The notes beneath the pieces are model-generated. The model saw only the letters and a list, made by a program, of their open reading frames with translations. It did no database searches and was not told the origin of the DNA. This document shows positions 5,703 to 6,724 of a stretch of 6,724 nt of DNA, one piece after another. This DNA is from Rhodospirillaceae bacterium. GTDB lineage: Bacteria > Pseudomonadota > Alphaproteobacteria > UBA8366. Every line of letters begins with the position of its first letter. Position 1 is the stretch's first letter. A program made the translations under genes and the position numbers. The stretch lies in the NCBI GenBank assembly GCA_002722095.1, contig PBKG01000009.1, positions 20,464-27,187 of the forward strand, written 5' to 3'.

Positions 5703-6535
5703 TCGTCCCGTTCTCCGGTCTGAGAGGTCACGGGCGTTTCGGCAACAGGCCGGTTCATGGCTCGGCGCACGATATAGATCCCGAGCAGAATCATAGGTAC
5801 CGAGAGCAGTTGTCCGAAAGTAAGACCCAGCGGAAGTTGCTCGGCAAAATGAGTTTCCGCACGCACGGTTTCCACCACCGCCCGTGCGCAGCCGTAGCCA
5901 ATCAAAAATGTGCCGCCGACCAGACCCGGCCGCGTCAGCGCGTCGCGCCTGAAAATCAACCACGCAAGTAAGCCGAACAACACCAACCCCTCGAGTCCGG
6001 CCTCGTAAAGTTGGCTCGGATGGCGCGGATCGGGACCGGCGCGCGGAAATATCACACCCCAGGGCACATCAGTGACCCGACCCCACAACTCCCCGTTAAC
6101 GAAATTTCCGACGCGACCGAGAAAAAGCCCCACTGGCACTGCCGCTGCGAGCATGTCGGCCATCGGCCAGAAGCCGGTCTTTTTCAAGCGACCGTAAATG
6201 TACACCGCCACCATGACGCCAACTAAACCGCCATGAAAAGCCATCCCGCCTTTCCAAGGCTGAACGATCTCGAGAGGATTACTGAGGTAGTAGCCTGGAT
6301 TGTAAAAAACCACGAACCCCAGCCGCCCGCCGATCAGCACCCCGAGCGTAACCCAGACGAAAAGATCGTCGATGTAGAGTTCCTTTACGATTTGAGGTGG
6401 CCGGCGGGTCAGACGCAAACAATAGCGCCAGCCGAAAACCAACCCCACGATATAAGCGAGCGCATACCAACGAATAGCCAACGGACCGATGGAAAAGGCG
6501 ATCGGGTCGAATTCGGGATGAACGAAGGGTCCCAT
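5699..6535 (-). CDS. lgt: Prolipoprotein diacylglyceryl transferase
   Basis: A complete 278-residue Lgt (E. coli: 291), an inner-membrane enzyme that transfers diacylglyceryl from phosphatidylglycerol to the lipobox cysteine of prolipoproteins, the first step of lipoprotein maturation. The start HPEFDPIAFSIGPLAIRWY is characteristic. Further motifs are GGRLGFVVFYNPGYY (69-83), GGMAFHGGLVG (96-106, with essential His101), and the Lgt signature GRVGNFVNGELWGR (140-153, with Arg141 and Asn144, E. coli R143/N146). HPSQLYEAGLEG (172-183) and ARAVVETVR (217-225) complete the set. About seven hydrophobic segments fit the known topology, and the tail from ~262 is polar. The ATG at 6535 lies 3 nt after the hldD stop (TAG-GTC-ATG) with no strong Shine-Dalgarno, which implies coupling to hldD. 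Its TGA overlaps the TTG of the methyltransferase gene. Confidence 0.98.
   Translation of the reverse strand: MGPFVHPEFDPIAFSIGPLAIRWYALAYIVGLVFGWRYCLRLTRRPPQIVKELYIDDLFVWVTLGVLIGGRLGFVVFYNPGYYLSNPLEIVQPWKGGMAFHGGLVGVMVAVYIYGRLKKTGFWPMADMLAAAVPVGLFLGRVGNFVNGELWGRVTDVPWGVIFPRAGPDPRHPSQLYEAGLEGLVLFGLLAWLIFRRDALTRPGLVGGTFLIGYGCARAVVETVRAETHFAEQLPLGLTFGQLLSVPMILLGIYIVRRAMNRPVAETPVTSQTGERDD
5711..5716 (-). promoter_or_regulatory. Ribosome-binding site deciding the MidA-like TTG start
   Basis: GGAGAA on the minus strand inside the last codons of lgt lies 8 nt before the TTG at 5702-5700. It is the best Shine-Dalgarno match near the lgt/methyltransferase junction, and supports the TTG start that overlaps the lgt stop in TTGA. 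Confidence 0.6.
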
Positions 6536-6538
6536 GAC

Positions 6539-6724
6539 CTAGCGATACCGGTCTTCGGCAGCGAGAAAGTCACGTATATAGCGCGCGGCCGCTTCTTCGA
6601 GCGACGTAAAGGGCTTGTCGTAACCGGCCTCGCGCAATCGCGTCATCTTGGCCTCGGTGAAATATTGGTATTGGTCCCGAATTGCCGGTGGCGTGTCGAT
6701 ATACTCGATCGAGGGTTCCCTATC
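6539..6724 (-). CDS. hldD: ADP-L-glycero-D-manno-heptose 6-epimerase, C-terminal fragment
   Basis: The last 61 residues of a gene entering from the right edge. The visible part contains IEYIDTPPAIRDQYQYFTEA, then KMTRLREAGYDKPFTSLEEA and a final helix ending in DRYR. This matches the C-terminal end of HldD (RfaD/GmhD): IEYIxxPxxIRxxYQxFTxA, then LRxAGYxxPFTSLE. HldD is a cytoplasmic, NADP-dependent short-chain dehydrogenase-like enzyme that epimerises ADP-D-glycero-D-manno-heptose to the L-glycero form for the LPS inner core. The Rossmann fold and catalytic Tyr/Lys lie outside the window. The TAG stop is 3 nt from the lgt ATG, so the two are probably cotranscribed. A related extended SDR is possible but less likely given the YQYFTEA and AGYDKPFTSLEE signatures. 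Confidence 0.9.
   Translation of the reverse strand, partial: DREPSIEYIDTPPAIRDQYQYFTEAKMTRLREAGYDKPFTSLEEAAARYIRDFLAAEDRYR

Noticed and set aside
5703..5963. N-terminal extension of the methyltransferase to an ATG at 5963
   Set aside because: The extension is the lgt coding sequence read in another frame; family similarity begins right after the TTG at 5702, which has its own ribosome-binding site.

Overview
The window is an ordinary chromosomal housekeeping block, almost certainly from an alphaproteobacterium. The gene order Lgt, MidA/NDUFAF7-type methyltransferase, PgeF (YfiH/laccase domain), lipoprotein, PRPP synthetase, bL25/CTC, Pth, YchF is familiar from that class. The PRPP synthetase also has the N-terminal wording seen in alphaproteobacteria ([10 protein letters not shown], then [11 protein letters not shown]). 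An ADP-heptose epimerase end implies a Gram-negative LPS with a heptose-containing core. There is no sign of mobile elements, tRNAs, rRNAs or CRISPR.

All nine genes lie on the minus strand, so transcription runs from high to low coordinates. In that order: the C-terminal end of hldD (6539-6724, cut by the window edge), lgt (5699-6535), a midA-like methyltransferase (4629-5702), pgeF (3831-4613), an unrecognised lipoprotein (2663-3790), a 161-nt gap with a good sigma70-type promoter, prs (1566-2501), a 121-nt gap with a GC-rich hairpin, rplY (740-1444), pth (95-718) and the first 31 codons of ychF (1-93). No gene-free stretch exceeds 300 nt.

The layout suggests two transcription units. The upstream one (hldD-lgt-midA-pgeF-lipoprotein) is tightly packed: 3 nt between hldD and lgt, a 4-base stop/start overlap between lgt and midA, 15 nt between midA and pgeF, and 40 nt before the lipoprotein. 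It mixes envelope functions (LPS heptose, lipoprotein diacylglyceryl transfer, a lipoprotein) with a probable complex I methyltransferase and a purine nucleoside phosphorylase-like enzyme. The downstream unit (prs-rplY-pth-ychF) supplies PRPP and translation-quality functions: a 5S rRNA-binding ribosomal protein, peptidyl-tRNA hydrolase and a ribosome-associated ATPase.

The least ordinary item is the lipoprotein. It has two copies of a globular domain, a Pro/Ser/Thr linker and a C-terminal pair of 15-residue repeats, and its start codon is unclear. I see no novel defence, mobile or biosynthetic system here.
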